Assembly: GCF_000685965.1 (NCBI RefSeq)
Contig: NZ_JMLE01000001.1
Coordinates: 310,001 to 374,000 of the forward strand
Reading direction: 5' to 3'
Length of the DNA: 64,000 bases
DNA from: Arthrobacter sp. UNC362MFTsu5.1
GTDB lineage: Bacteria; Actinomycetota; Actinomycetes; Actinomycetales; Micrococcaceae
Shown one piece after another: positions 36,915-44,803 of this stretch. A model generated the notes under the pieces. It was not told the origin of the DNA. It saw nothing but the letters and a program-made list of their open reading frames with translations, and did not search any database. The translations under genes and the position numbers were made by a program. Each line of letters opens with the position of its first letter. Position 1 is the first letter of the stretch.

Positions 36915-38114
36915 ATGACTGAACGCGTAGGCATCATCGGCGGGGGCATCGTCGGCATCGCGATCGCACGCGCCCTGAGCAGCCGCGGGCTCGCGGACGT
37001 CACCGTCCTGGAAAAGGAACAGCGGGTCGCCGCGCACCAGACCGGGCACAATTCCGGAGTAGTGCACGCGGGCCTCTACTACGCGCCGGGCTCCCTGAAG
37101 GCCCGGCTGTGCCAACGCGGCCGGGTCCTCACACGTGACTTCTGCCGTGATAGGAATCTCCCCTACCGGGAACTGGGCAAACTGGTCGTTGCCCTCACGG
37201 AGGACGAACTTCCCGCCCTGGCAAACATTGAAAGCCGCTCCGTGGCCAACCGCGTGCCCGGGCTGAGGCGTCTCAGTGCCGCCGCGATGCGCGAGGTCGA
37301 ACCCCACGTCGCGGGGGTTGCGGCACTGCATTCGCCGCACACCGCCGTCGTGGATTTTGTGGCCATCACAGAGGCCATGGCCGATGACATCCGGGCCGCG
37401 GGCGGACGGATCATGTTCGGGCATGAAGCTGTCGCCATCACCCCGGGGCGCGGCGAGGTCCGCGTCGCAACAACCCACGGCGACTTTGTGTTCGATCGCC
37501 TCATCGTCTGCGCCGGCCTGCAGTCCGACGTCGTCGCCGGACTCGCCGGGGCCTCTCCGGCTCCCAGGATCCTGCCCTTCCGCGGAGAGTACTGGGGATT
37601 GTCGGCGGCGAAGCAACACTTCGTCAGGGGGATGATCTACCCGGTCCCGGACCCCCGCTTTCCTTTCCTGGGCGTCCACTTCACCCGCGGCGTCTACGAC
37701 ACCATCCACGTGGGACCCAACGCCGTCCCCGCTCTGGCCCGCGAGGGCTACGGCTGGAACAAGGTGTCCTTCAGGGACACCGCGGCGTCGATCATGTGGC
37801 CGGGCGCCCTGGCGCTGGCAAGGCAACACTGGCGAATGGGGGCCAAGGAGATCGCCGCGTCACTGCTCAAGCCGCTCTACTTCCAGCAGGCCCGCAGGTT
37901 TATCCCTGAGCTTCAGATGGATGACCTCACGGCGAAGACCGCCGCCGGCGTGCGCGCCCAGGCATGGTCACTCGACGGCAGCCTCCTCGACGACTTTGCC
38001 ATCCAGAAAGTGGGACTGGTGACGCTCCTTCGGAACGCCCCCTCCCCCGCCGCGACCTCCGCGATGGCGATTGCAGACTACGTACTGGAGCACCACCACC
38101 TCCCCCGCACATGA
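36915..38114 (+). CDS. lhgO: L-2-hydroxyglutarate oxidase
   Basis: A 399-residue FAD-dependent oxidase of the DAO family that converts L-2-hydroxyglutarate to 2-oxoglutarate. The N-terminal IIGGGIVGIAIARAL is the dinucleotide-binding motif. HNSGVVHAGLYYAPGSLKA is the LhgO signature near the flavin. GVHFTRGVYDTIHVGPNAV lies in the substrate domain. GAAGGCGGG lies just before the ATG. It is probably membrane-associated and feeds electrons to oxygen or the quinone pool. Confidence 0.93.
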   Translation: MTERVGIIGGGIVGIAIARALSSRGLADVTVLEKEQRVAAHQTGHNSGVVHAGLYYAPGSLKARLCQRGRVLTRDFCRDRNLPYRELGKLVVALTEDELPALANIESRSVANRVPGLRRLSAAAMREVEPHVAGVAALHSPHTAVVDFVAITEAMADDIRAAGGRIMFGHEAVAITPGRGEVRVATTHGDFVFDRLIVCAGLQSDVVAGLAGASPAPRILPFRGEYWGLSAAKQHFVRGMIYPVPDPRFPFLGVHFTRGVYDTIHVGPNAVPALAREGYGWNKVSFRDTAASIMWPGALALARQHWRMGAKEIAASLLKPLYFQQARRFIPELQMDDLTAKTAAGVRAQAWSLDGSLLDDFAIQKVGLVTLLRNAPSPAATSAMAIADYVLEHHHLPRT

Positions 38115-38122
38115 TGCGCGGC

Positions 38123-38155
38123 GGCCACCTGCGTGGTTGATGGACAACGGTGGCC
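38123..38155 (+). promoter_or_regulatory. Inverted repeat between lhgO and the STAS-like gene
   Basis: GGCCACC (38123-38129) is inverted as GGTGGCC (38149-38155) with a 19-nt spacer, starting 9 bp after the lhgO stop. A TAGATT -10 candidate follows at 38164-38169. It may be a weak terminator or an operator for the next gene. Confidence 0.35.
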
Positions 38156-38256
38156 TGCCCCGTTAGATTGACGCCGGGGCAGGTTTCCCGGCCCTGAAAC
38201 GCCGGGGGAAATGCAGCCGTCCGGCTGCACTCGGGACTGCCCCTTTGGGGGAGTCA

Positions 38257-38628
38257 ATGACACACAACATCGGGGCCAACGTCAGCGTGGGCCGGGTAAG
38301 CCAAGGCATATCGCGGATCAGGCTCCGGCCCAGCGCCCGGATTACCGAGGAAGACGGGAGGCGCACCCGCGAGGAACTGCTGGCGCTGACCGGGGGCGTC
38401 CGGGGCGGCGTGCTGCTGGAGATCACAGGTGTGGGCTCGGTCAGCAGGGAAGCGATCAGCGTGTACAGCTCGGCGGTAACCGTCAGTGCCTTCGCCATCC
38501 TGGGCAGTACTCCCGTGGACCGCGTCATTGCCCACGGACTGCTGGGTCTCCCGCTGCCGGCCTGTCCCAGCGAATATTTCACGGACGAGGAAGAGGCACT
38601 GACCTGGCTTCGCACCGTCAGCGGGTGA
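38257..38628 (+). CDS. STAS/SEC14-like small protein
   Basis: A 123-residue alpha/beta protein. EDGRRTREELLALTGG, VLLEITGVGSVSREAISVYS, PVDRVIAHGLLG and YFTDEEEALTWLRTV follow the pattern of SpoIIAA-like STAS proteins and of related small Arthrobacter proteins. Such proteins usually act by protein-protein contact. GGGGGAG lies 5-6 nt before the ATG. A TTG 12 nt upstream is a weaker start. Confidence 0.7.
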   Translation: MTHNIGANVSVGRVSQGISRIRLRPSARITEEDGRRTREELLALTGGVRGGVLLEITGVGSVSREAISVYSSAVTVSAFAILGSTPVDRVIAHGLLGLPLPACPSEYFTDEEEALTWLRTVSG

Positions 38629-38686
38629 CTTGCCGCTTCGGAGGCCCATCGGGTCCCATCAGCGGTGGCCCTGAAAGAATAGGTGC

Positions 38687-39583
38687 ATGACAGCCATCTT
38701 CCTGGTGTGGAACCAGGACCGCGAGGACGACTGGAACTACACGTCCCTCGTCGAGCAGGTGCAGGAAACCGGGCAGTCCCACAAAGAGTGGCGCGTTGCC
38801 GGCGCGGCAGGTATCCCCGCCGGATCAGACGCCTGGCTGCTGTTGCGGGGAAAGCACTGGCGGGGCCTGCTCGGGCACGGTGTGGTGATATCAGCAGAGC
38901 CCTGCGCCGGGCCGCGCTCCGGAATTGCCGGCGCGCCGTCGTCCCGGCTTATTGTCGCGTTCGACTCCCTTCTTCCGCTCGGCGACCAATTGGGGCCGGA
39001 GCTCCTCAGCGTCAACCTTCCCGCAGTGTTGTGGGACGACCTCCGCAACGGCCAGGCCATGGACCCGGCCGCAGAGGCCCGGATCCGCGACCTCTGGCGC
39101 CTGGAAGGCCCGGCGCCGATTCCGGAGACGACCTTTCCGCTGCCGGGGAGCTACCCTTCATGGGCCGTCAGTACCGTTGTGGTGAACCGGTACGAACGGG
39201 ATCCCGAGGCCCGGCGGGCCTGCATCGCCCACTACGGGACGAGCTGCGCGGCCTGCGGCTTTTCCTTTGAAATCGTGTACGGCGAAGCCGGCAGGGACTT
39301 CATCGACGTCCACCACACCGTCCCGGTTTCGATGCTGGACAGCAATTACCTGCTGGATCCCGTCACAGACCTGGTGCCGCTCTGCGCCAACTGCCATGCC
39401 ATGGCGCACATCGGGGTGTCCGCACCCCGGGCGCTTTCGGAATTGCGCCAGATGCTGGCCAGCGCCGGCTTCATGCGCGGACAGACCCTGCGCCCCGCGG
39501 AGGTTGAGTCGCAGAATGAGGCACTACGGATCCTGGGACCGGCAAGGGGTGACCCCGGCCATCCGCCGGCCCCGGAACGCTAG
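38687..39583 (+). CDS. EVE-like domain fused to HNH endonuclease
   Basis: A 298-residue protein with two parts. Residues 1-110 resemble an EVE/PUA-type fold (MTAIFLVWNQDREDDWNY, then a Trp-containing core AWLLLRGKHWRGLLGHGVVI); EVE domains bind modified bases. Residues about 165-245 form an HNH nuclease with CAAC (Cys187, Cys190), DVHHTVPVS (His209, His210) and CANCH (Cys233, Cys236, His237), so zinc and catalytic residues are intact. EVE-HNH proteins are known modification-dependent restriction enzymes acting on methylated or hydroxymethylated DNA. No methyltransferase gene is nearby, as expected for such an enzyme. Confidence 0.82.
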   Translation: MTAIFLVWNQDREDDWNYTSLVEQVQETGQSHKEWRVAGAAGIPAGSDAWLLLRGKHWRGLLGHGVVISAEPCAGPRSGIAGAPSSRLIVAFDSLLPLGDQLGPELLSVNLPAVLWDDLRNGQAMDPAAEARIRDLWRLEGPAPIPETTFPLPGSYPSWAVSTVVVNRYERDPEARRACIAHYGTSCAACGFSFEIVYGEAGRDFIDVHHTVPVSMLDSNYLLDPVTDLVPLCANCHAMAHIGVSAPRALSELRQMLASAGFMRGQTLRPAEVESQNEALRILGPARGDPGHPPAPER

Positions 39584-39630
39584 GTAAGCCCTGGAACGCT
39601 AAGTAAGCTCCGGAACGCTAAGTAATACCT
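39574..39630 (+). repeat. Three 19-bp tandem repeats over the stop codon of the HNH gene
   Basis: Copies start at 39574, 39593 and 39612, each beginning GGAACGCTA and containing GTAA. The first includes the TAG stop of the nuclease gene at 39581-39583. The other two fill the gap to the convergent malQ. Confidence 0.9.
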
Positions 39631-39637
39631 GGCGGGC

Positions 39638-41791
39638 TTAGCCGGACGGCCTCAGCGCGTTCCGGACCACTCCAACCAAAGAATTGAAGCGGCTGTTTTC
39701 CGGAAGGTCGTCGATGAGTACCGGACCGTCCGGCCCCGCAAGCGGGATGCGCCAATTGGGGTGTTCCGCGTCCGTTCCCGGCTGATTCTGCGTACGGGTC
39801 TCCCCGACGGCATCCACGAGGGCTACACCCAGCAAGGCGGACGGTGTCAGGGCCGTGAGTGCATACAGCGCCTCGACGGTGCGCTGGACACCGCCCGGCG
39901 GATCAGGAAGTAGCCCCCGTTCGCGCACCATGGCGAGCACGGACTCCTGTTCGGCCGCTGCCTCAGCCCGTTCCTCTTCGATGGGGCGCAGCAGCAGGCC
40001 CAGTGATTCGCGGAGCGTGACGTGCTCCCCTGCAAGGTAGCCCGCCGTCGGCGGCAGATCGTGGGTGTTGACGCTGGTCAGGCACTGCTGGCGGTATTCC
40101 TCCGGGGACAGCGGACCCGAATCATTGTGTTCGAACCACAGGATGGATGTGCCCAGGATCCCCCGCTCCATGAGGTAATCCCGCACCCACGGCTCGAACA
40201 CGCCGAGGTCCTCCCCGACGACGGTCGCACCAGCCCGCTGGGCCTCAAGGGCCAGGATGCCGATGAGGGCTTCATGGTCGTAGTACACATACGTGCCCTC
40301 GGCCGGCCCGGCCCCTTCCGGGATCCACCAGAGACGGAAGAGTCCAAGGATGTGGTCCACGCGGATGCCGCCTGCATGACGGAGTACTGTCCGCAGCATG
40401 TCGCGGTACGGCTTGTACCCCGCCGCCGCCAGCCGTCCGGGGTGCCACGGTGGCTGGGTCCAGTTCTGACCCTGCTGGTTGAAGACGTCCGGCGGGGCGC
40501 CGACCGTCACACCCTGGGCGAGTACGCCGCGAAGCATCCACGCGTCTGCTCCGGTTGTCTTGACGCCCACGGCCAGGTCATGGACGACGCCGATGGCCAT
40601 CCCGCATTGTTTCGCCGTCCGCTGGGCGGTGGCCAGCTGCTCGTCGCAGATCCACTGTAACCAGCGGTAAAACTCGAGCCGGTCCGCCTGCTCACGCCGC
40701 ACGGCGTCGCAGTACGGGGTGTCCGGTGACAGCGCCTCGCCGGACCACTCAGGCGCCGTCGGCGGAAGCCGTTCCGCGAGGGTGCACCACAGGGCGAAGT
40801 CATCCAGGCCTTTGCCTTCCGCTGCACAGAAGTTTTCAAACAGGCGGACACGGCCGGGGCTGCGGCGGACCTTGAAAATGAGTTCAAGGGCCTCGAGTTT
40901 GGCCTTGTAGCTGGCGTTTCTTTCCAGCAGGCCGTCCGCCGTATTGGCGGTGTGGAGCAACGCCGCGTTCTCCTCAATACCTGCCCGGGATGCACTGTCC
41001 AGGTATCCGTACTCGGGCACGTCCTCCACGCGGATGTAGAGCGGGTTGAAGAAACGGCGGGTGGTGGGCAGATACGGCGAATCCTCGATGGGCGGGCATG
41101 GTTCCCCGGCATGCAGCGGATTCACCAGGACAAAACCCGCGCCGTCCTTTCCTGCTATCGCGGCCAGGTCCACAAGGTCGGAAAAATCGCCGATGCCCCA
41201 TGAGCGGGAAGACCGGACTGAATACAGCTGTGCTGTCAGCCCCCACTGCCGTTCGGACGCCAGGCGCCGGGTGGTGTCCAGACGCTCGGGCGTAATGACC
41301 AGGGCGCACTCAGCGAGGTCCCCGCCGGCGTCTGCATGCAGGGTGTGCCAGCCCAGGGGCAGATCACCGGGAATGGCAAAGGACGCCTGCCCGGTGAGCG
41401 TGCCGTCCACGTCCCGGGGCTCCTCCCAGTTCTCGCGCTGCTCGGCGTCCACGCGGCGCCCCTCCTCGGTTACCGCCCATACGCTGACCGGTGTTCCGTG
41501 CGGGACATGGACGGCGACGTGGATTTCGCGGCCTTCCCTCGAAACGACCGACGGCGGGAGGAAACGCCGCCACGGCGCCTGTTCTGCACCGCGCAGGGCG
41601 TTCTGGAGGTCATCAACTGTCCCTGTTCGGTCCCCCAGCGCGGCCAGCACGCCGTGCAGCGTGCGGGCAGCGACGGGATGTTCTTGGCCATCCCAGCCGC
41701 GGAAGGAAGTGCTCACGCCGCGGGCAGCCGCCAGTTGACGCAGCAGTTCATCGGCCATCCGTGTGGTTTCTTGTCCCGTTCCATCCGCCAT
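39638..41791 (-). CDS. malQ: 4-alpha-glucanotransferase (amylomaltase)
   Basis: A 717-residue family GH77 enzyme that transfers maltodextrin chains between glucans. An N-terminal beta extension (about 1-160) typical of actinobacterial MalQ precedes the catalytic barrel. GGIRVDHILGLFRLWWIP contains the nucleophile Asp, VVGEDLG the general acid Glu, and SVNTHDLPPTAGYL the third carboxylate. The start ATG has no Shine-Dalgarno; TAGAGT (complement of 41799-41804) ends 7 nt before it, so it is probably leaderless. It works with the glycogen genes at 53.8-56.5 kb. Confidence 0.95.
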   Translation of the reverse strand: MADGTGQETTRMADELLRQLAAARGVSTSFRGWDGQEHPVAARTLHGVLAALGDRTGTVDDLQNALRGAEQAPWRRFLPPSVVSREGREIHVAVHVPHGTPVSVWAVTEEGRRVDAEQRENWEEPRDVDGTLTGQASFAIPGDLPLGWHTLHADAGGDLAECALVITPERLDTTRRLASERQWGLTAQLYSVRSSRSWGIGDFSDLVDLAAIAGKDGAGFVLVNPLHAGEPCPPIEDSPYLPTTRRFFNPLYIRVEDVPEYGYLDSASRAGIEENAALLHTANTADGLLERNASYKAKLEALELIFKVRRSPGRVRLFENFCAAEGKGLDDFALWCTLAERLPPTAPEWSGEALSPDTPYCDAVRREQADRLEFYRWLQWICDEQLATAQRTAKQCGMAIGVVHDLAVGVKTTGADAWMLRGVLAQGVTVGAPPDVFNQQGQNWTQPPWHPGRLAAAGYKPYRDMLRTVLRHAGGIRVDHILGLFRLWWIPEGAGPAEGTYVYYDHEALIGILALEAQRAGATVVGEDLGVFEPWVRDYLMERGILGTSILWFEHNDSGPLSPEEYRQQCLTSVNTHDLPPTAGYLAGEHVTLRESLGLLLRPIEEERAEAAAEQESVLAMVRERGLLPDPPGGVQRTVEALYALTALTPSALLGVALVDAVGETRTQNQPGTDAEHPNWRIPLAGPDGPVLIDDLPENSRFNSLVGVVRNALRPSG

Positions 41792-41869
41792 GGCCCTTAC
41801 TCTATTGGGTCGCCGGGCTTCGGCAAGGACACCGCCGCCACGTATTTTCGTGCTGCTGCGTCCGCGGTC

Positions 41870-42388
41870 CTAGTGATGCGCACTCCCCGGGTGGTGCGCG
41901 TGTTCCTCCCCCACGAGCTCGTGCAGCCCGGAGACGGCTTCGGCCAGGGACAGATCGGATGATGACACCACGAATGGCATCAGGAGCCTGTTCTCTTTAT
42001 CCAGGTGCAGGGCAAAGATGCGTTGAATGGCGCCCGCTGCTACGGCGGCGGCCACGCCCCGGGCGCCGCGGAACTCTTCCACGAGAGCCACGATCACCTG
42101 GTGTTCTGCCAGCATGCCTTCAACCAGGAGCCTCGCTTCGGCCGTTTTCCGGGGCCCGCCATAGAGGGGACCTTCTTCGGCAAGGGCATGGGGCACCAGC
42201 TCGTTTTCGCACCACTCCAGCAATACCTCGTGCGCATCATGCTCGCCCCCGGCGTCGCGGTTCTCCACCGAGTTCGTCAAAGCGGTAACAAGGGCTGTGA
42301 GGCGTTTCAGCATGCCCGCGTGGTGCCTTTCCACAGCCTCCAGGGCTTCGTTCTCCGCAGCCTGGTCCTTCTCTGACGGATGGTTCAT
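41870..42388 (-). CDS. Hemerythrin-domain protein
   Basis: A 172-residue four-helix protein with a non-heme diiron site. Candidate ligands are in VERHHAGML, ELVPHALAEEGPLY, MLAEHQVIV and FALHLDKENRLLMPF, in the order expected for hemerythrins. Such proteins bind O2 or NO. GGGAGG precedes the ATG. A TAGAGT -10 (complement of 42467-42472) and a DosR-like box (42496-42509) lie upstream with the same geometry as in the dosR locus, so oxygen-dependent control is likely. Confidence 0.92.
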   Translation of the reverse strand: MNHPSEKDQAAENEALEAVERHHAGMLKRLTALVTALTNSVENRDAGGEHDAHEVLLEWCENELVPHALAEEGPLYGGPRKTAEARLLVEGMLAEHQVIVALVEEFRGARGVAAAVAAGAIQRIFALHLDKENRLLMPFVVSSSDLSLAEAVSGLHELVGEEHAHHPGSAHH

Positions 42389-42495
42389 GGTCCCTCCCGG
42401 TCTCGTGCGCGCCTGCCGTCCGGCGGGCGGCCCCTCACCGGGCGGTTACTGACTATTCGCAATTTCACTCTACGTACGCACGGTCCGGCGGTGAC

Positions 42496-42509
42496 GGGTC
42501 TTATGGCCC
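42496..42509 (-). promoter_or_regulatory. DosR-like box upstream of the hemerythrin gene
   Basis: GGGTCTTATGGCCC fits GGGNCYWWNGNCCC. Its centre lies 30.5 bp from the first base of the minus-strand TAGAGT -10, the spacing seen at the dosR, USP and first split-barrel promoters. Confidence 0.65.
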
Positions 42510-42563
42510 GAAAAACCTGCGCCCTTTAGGCTCCGCCCCCACGCCGGGCTAGCCTTGAATACT

Positions 42564-42929
42564 ATGGTCGACGTCGAGAGGTTCCGGATCCTGCTTGAAT
42601 CCGAGCGCGCCCGGAAAACGACATTGCTGCCGGCGCTTCGTGCCGACATCACCGCCGCGAACGCCGCGCGCCAGAACTCGAACGTCGATGACGAGCATGA
42701 TCCGGAAGGCGCCACCATTGCCTTTGAACTCTCGCAGGCTGCAGCGCTGATGAAGCAAAGCAGCGCCACGCTTGCGCAGGTTGAGGCTGCCCTTGCCCGG
42801 ATAGCAAACGGCAGCTACGGCCAGTGTGAAATCTGCGGCGTGGCAATTGCCGAAGGCCGGCTCGAAGCCCGCCCCTGGACGCCCTATTGCATCGATCACG
42901 CCGGCGGCACGTCAGGTCCGAAGCGATGA
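42564..42929 (+). CDS. TraR/DksA-type zinc-finger protein
   Basis: A 121-residue protein with an N-terminal helical coiled coil and a C-terminal zinc finger. The finger reads CEIC...YCIDH, so the fourth ligand may be His instead of Cys. It belongs to the TraR/DksA group, whose members bind RNA polymerase; small actinobacterial forms are poorly studied. ATG 42564 is preferred over TTG 42555: TAGCCT (42550-42555) ends 8 nt before it, a leaderless arrangement. Its stop overlaps the next start as ATGA. Confidence 0.88.
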   Translation: MVDVERFRILLESERARKTTLLPALRADITAANAARQNSNVDDEHDPEGATIAFELSQAAALMKQSSATLAQVEAALARIANGSYGQCEICGVAIAEGRLEARPWTPYCIDHAGGTSGPKR

Positions 42930-43675
42930 CGGATGTAGCCGGCCCGTTATGGGAGCGGATCGTTGCGGGCTTCTCCCAGTTGCCCGCGCCGCAGGTGACG
43001 GCGACGGAACTATTGATTGTGGTGGTGCTTGCCACGGTGTTGTCGCTCCCCCGGGCTTCCTGGCGCTACTTCGGGCTGCTGGCCACCGTCACCCATGAAC
43101 TCGGGCATGCGTTTGCTGCCCTCATGTCCGGGCAGCGCCTGGGCGGCATCAGGCTGAGCCTGGACCACTCCGGGACCACCACCACCTACAGCAGGGGTCG
43201 TTTCCCCGCGGTCTGGTCCACCTTCTGGGGCTACCCCGTGCCCGGGGTGGTGGGGGCGGCCATGGTGTGGTCGGGTTTCAACGGCTGGGGACCGGCGGCG
43301 ATGTCCGTCGGCACATTGATCCTGGTGGGTTCGTTCCTGTTCATCCGCAACGCCATGGGACTGCTCATCACATCCGCAGCAGTCGCGGGCAGCGCACTCC
43401 TGGTGCTCTTCGTCCCGCCGCAGTTCACCGGCCATGTGGTGATTGCGCTGGGCCTCGCCCTGCTGGTGGCCGCCGTCCGCGACCTGGCCAAACTGTCAAA
43501 CGTGCACCTGCGGCGGCGGGACAGGCTGCCCACATCCGACGCGCATCTGCTCTACCGGGCCACGTCGGTCCCCGCGGCCGTCTGGATCCTGCTCTTCGCC
43601 GCAGTGGTTGCCGGTTCGTGGTGGGTGGCGTGGCAGCCCATGGCCCGGGTGTTTGCGGCACTACTGAGCCAATAG
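42926..43675 (+). CDS. M50 family membrane metallopeptidase
   Basis: A 249-residue polytopic membrane protein with the zinc motif HELGH in TVTHELGHAFAALM, and FWGYPVPGVVGAA as a second conserved membrane region. Members of this group (M50B-like) are found across actinobacteria without known substrate. Its ATG overlaps the TraR/DksA gene stop by 4 bp, so the pair is translationally coupled; the frame is open further upstream but that part lies within the zinc-finger gene. Confidence 0.88.
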   Translation: MTDVAGPLWERIVAGFSQLPAPQVTATELLIVVVLATVLSLPRASWRYFGLLATVTHELGHAFAALMSGQRLGGIRLSLDHSGTTTTYSRGRFPAVWSTFWGYPVPGVVGAAMVWSGFNGWGPAAMSVGTLILVGSFLFIRNAMGLLITSAAVAGSALLVLFVPPQFTGHVVIALGLALLVAAVRDLAKLSNVHLRRRDRLPTSDAHLLYRATSVPAAVWILLFAAVVAGSWWVAWQPMARVFAALLSQ

Positions 43676-43684
43676 GGTGGACGT

Positions 43685-44767
43685 ATGACTTCAGCTTCCC
43701 GCACCGCGGCCGATCACTCTTCCGACCCCGGCTTCAGCACCAAGGGCGCATACGTCACCGGCGGTGAAGAATTCACCCGGGACACCAACTACATCGAGGA
43801 CCGGATCACCAGGGAGGGCGCGCCGGGCCGGAACGGGGAGCCGGGCTGGCCGGTGGAAGCCGGACGGTACCGCCTGATCGCGGCCCGTGCCTGCCCGTGG
43901 GCGAACCGGACAGTCATCGTCCGCAGGCTGCTCGGGCTGGAGGATGCCATCTCCCTGGGACAGCCCGGTCCCACGCATGACGCGCGGTCATGGACCTTTG
44001 ACCTGGACCCGGGCGGCGTTGATCCAGTCCTCGGGATTGAGCGGATCCAGGACGCCTATTTCAAGAGGTTCCCGGAGTACCCCCGTGGAATTACGGTGCC
44101 GGCCGTCGTTGACGTACGCTCAGGCGGCGTGGTCACCAACAACTTCCCGCAGATAACGCTGGACTTCTCCACCGAGTGGACGGCGTTCCACCGGCCCGGA
44201 GCCCCGGAGCTCTACCCCGCCCACCTCAGGACCGAGATCGACGAGGTCAACAAGCGGGTGTTTACTGAGGTGAACAACGGCGTCTACCGCTGCGGTTTTG
44301 CGGGCTCGCAGGACGCCTACGACGCCGCGTACACGCGCCTGTGGACCGCCTTGGACTGGCTGGAGGAACGCCTTGCCGGCCAGCGGTACCTGGTGGGCGA
44401 CACCATCACCGAAGCGGACGTGCGGCTGTTCACCACACTGGTCCGTTTCGACGCCGTCTACCACGGCCACTTCAAGTGCAACCGGCAGAAACTCAGCGAG
44501 ATGCCGGCTCTGTGGGCCTACTCACGGGATCTGTTCCAGACACCAGGATTCGGCGACACAATCGATTTCGTGCAGATCAAGCAGCACTATTACATCGTCC
44601 ACGAGGACATCAACCCCACCGGAATCGTCCCGCAGGGGCCGGACCTGGCAGGATGGCTGACAGCCCACGGCCGCGAGGCCCTTGGCGGCCGCCCGTTCGG
44701 TGCCGGCACGGCTCCCGGTCCCGTCCGCCGCGGCGAGGAAGTTGCCGCGGGACACGGTGCACGCTGA
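43685..44767 (+). CDS. Xi-class GST-fold reductase (glutathionyl-hydroquinone-reductase-like)
   Basis: A 360-residue protein of the ECM4/YqjG family. The thioredoxin-like N-terminal domain carries the catalytic Cys70 in RACPWANRTVIVRRL; the C-terminal helical GST domain contains YLVGDTITEADVRLF. In proteobacteria these enzymes remove glutathione from hydroquinone conjugates. This organism makes mycothiol (mshC is present), so the natural thiol is probably different. The -10 TAGGGT (43673-43678) overlaps the stop codon of the upstream gene and ends 6 nt before the ATG, indicating a separate leaderless transcript. Confidence 0.92.
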   Translation: MTSASRTAADHSSDPGFSTKGAYVTGGEEFTRDTNYIEDRITREGAPGRNGEPGWPVEAGRYRLIAARACPWANRTVIVRRLLGLEDAISLGQPGPTHDARSWTFDLDPGGVDPVLGIERIQDAYFKRFPEYPRGITVPAVVDVRSGGVVTNNFPQITLDFSTEWTAFHRPGAPELYPAHLRTEIDEVNKRVFTEVNNGVYRCGFAGSQDAYDAAYTRLWTALDWLEERLAGQRYLVGDTITEADVRLFTTLVRFDAVYHGHFKCNRQKLSEMPALWAYSRDLFQTPGFGDTIDFVQIKQHYYIVHEDINPTGIVPQGPDLAGWLTAHGREALGGRPFGAGTAPGPVRRGEEVAAGHGAR

Positions 44768-44803
44768 CCGGGAGTGATCCTGGCGCGCCGCTAGGGTTGT
44801 CCC

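Noticed and set aside
39574..39630. Tandem repeats as a CRISPR array
   Set aside because: Units are 19 bp in direct contact with no spacers, and no cas genes are present.
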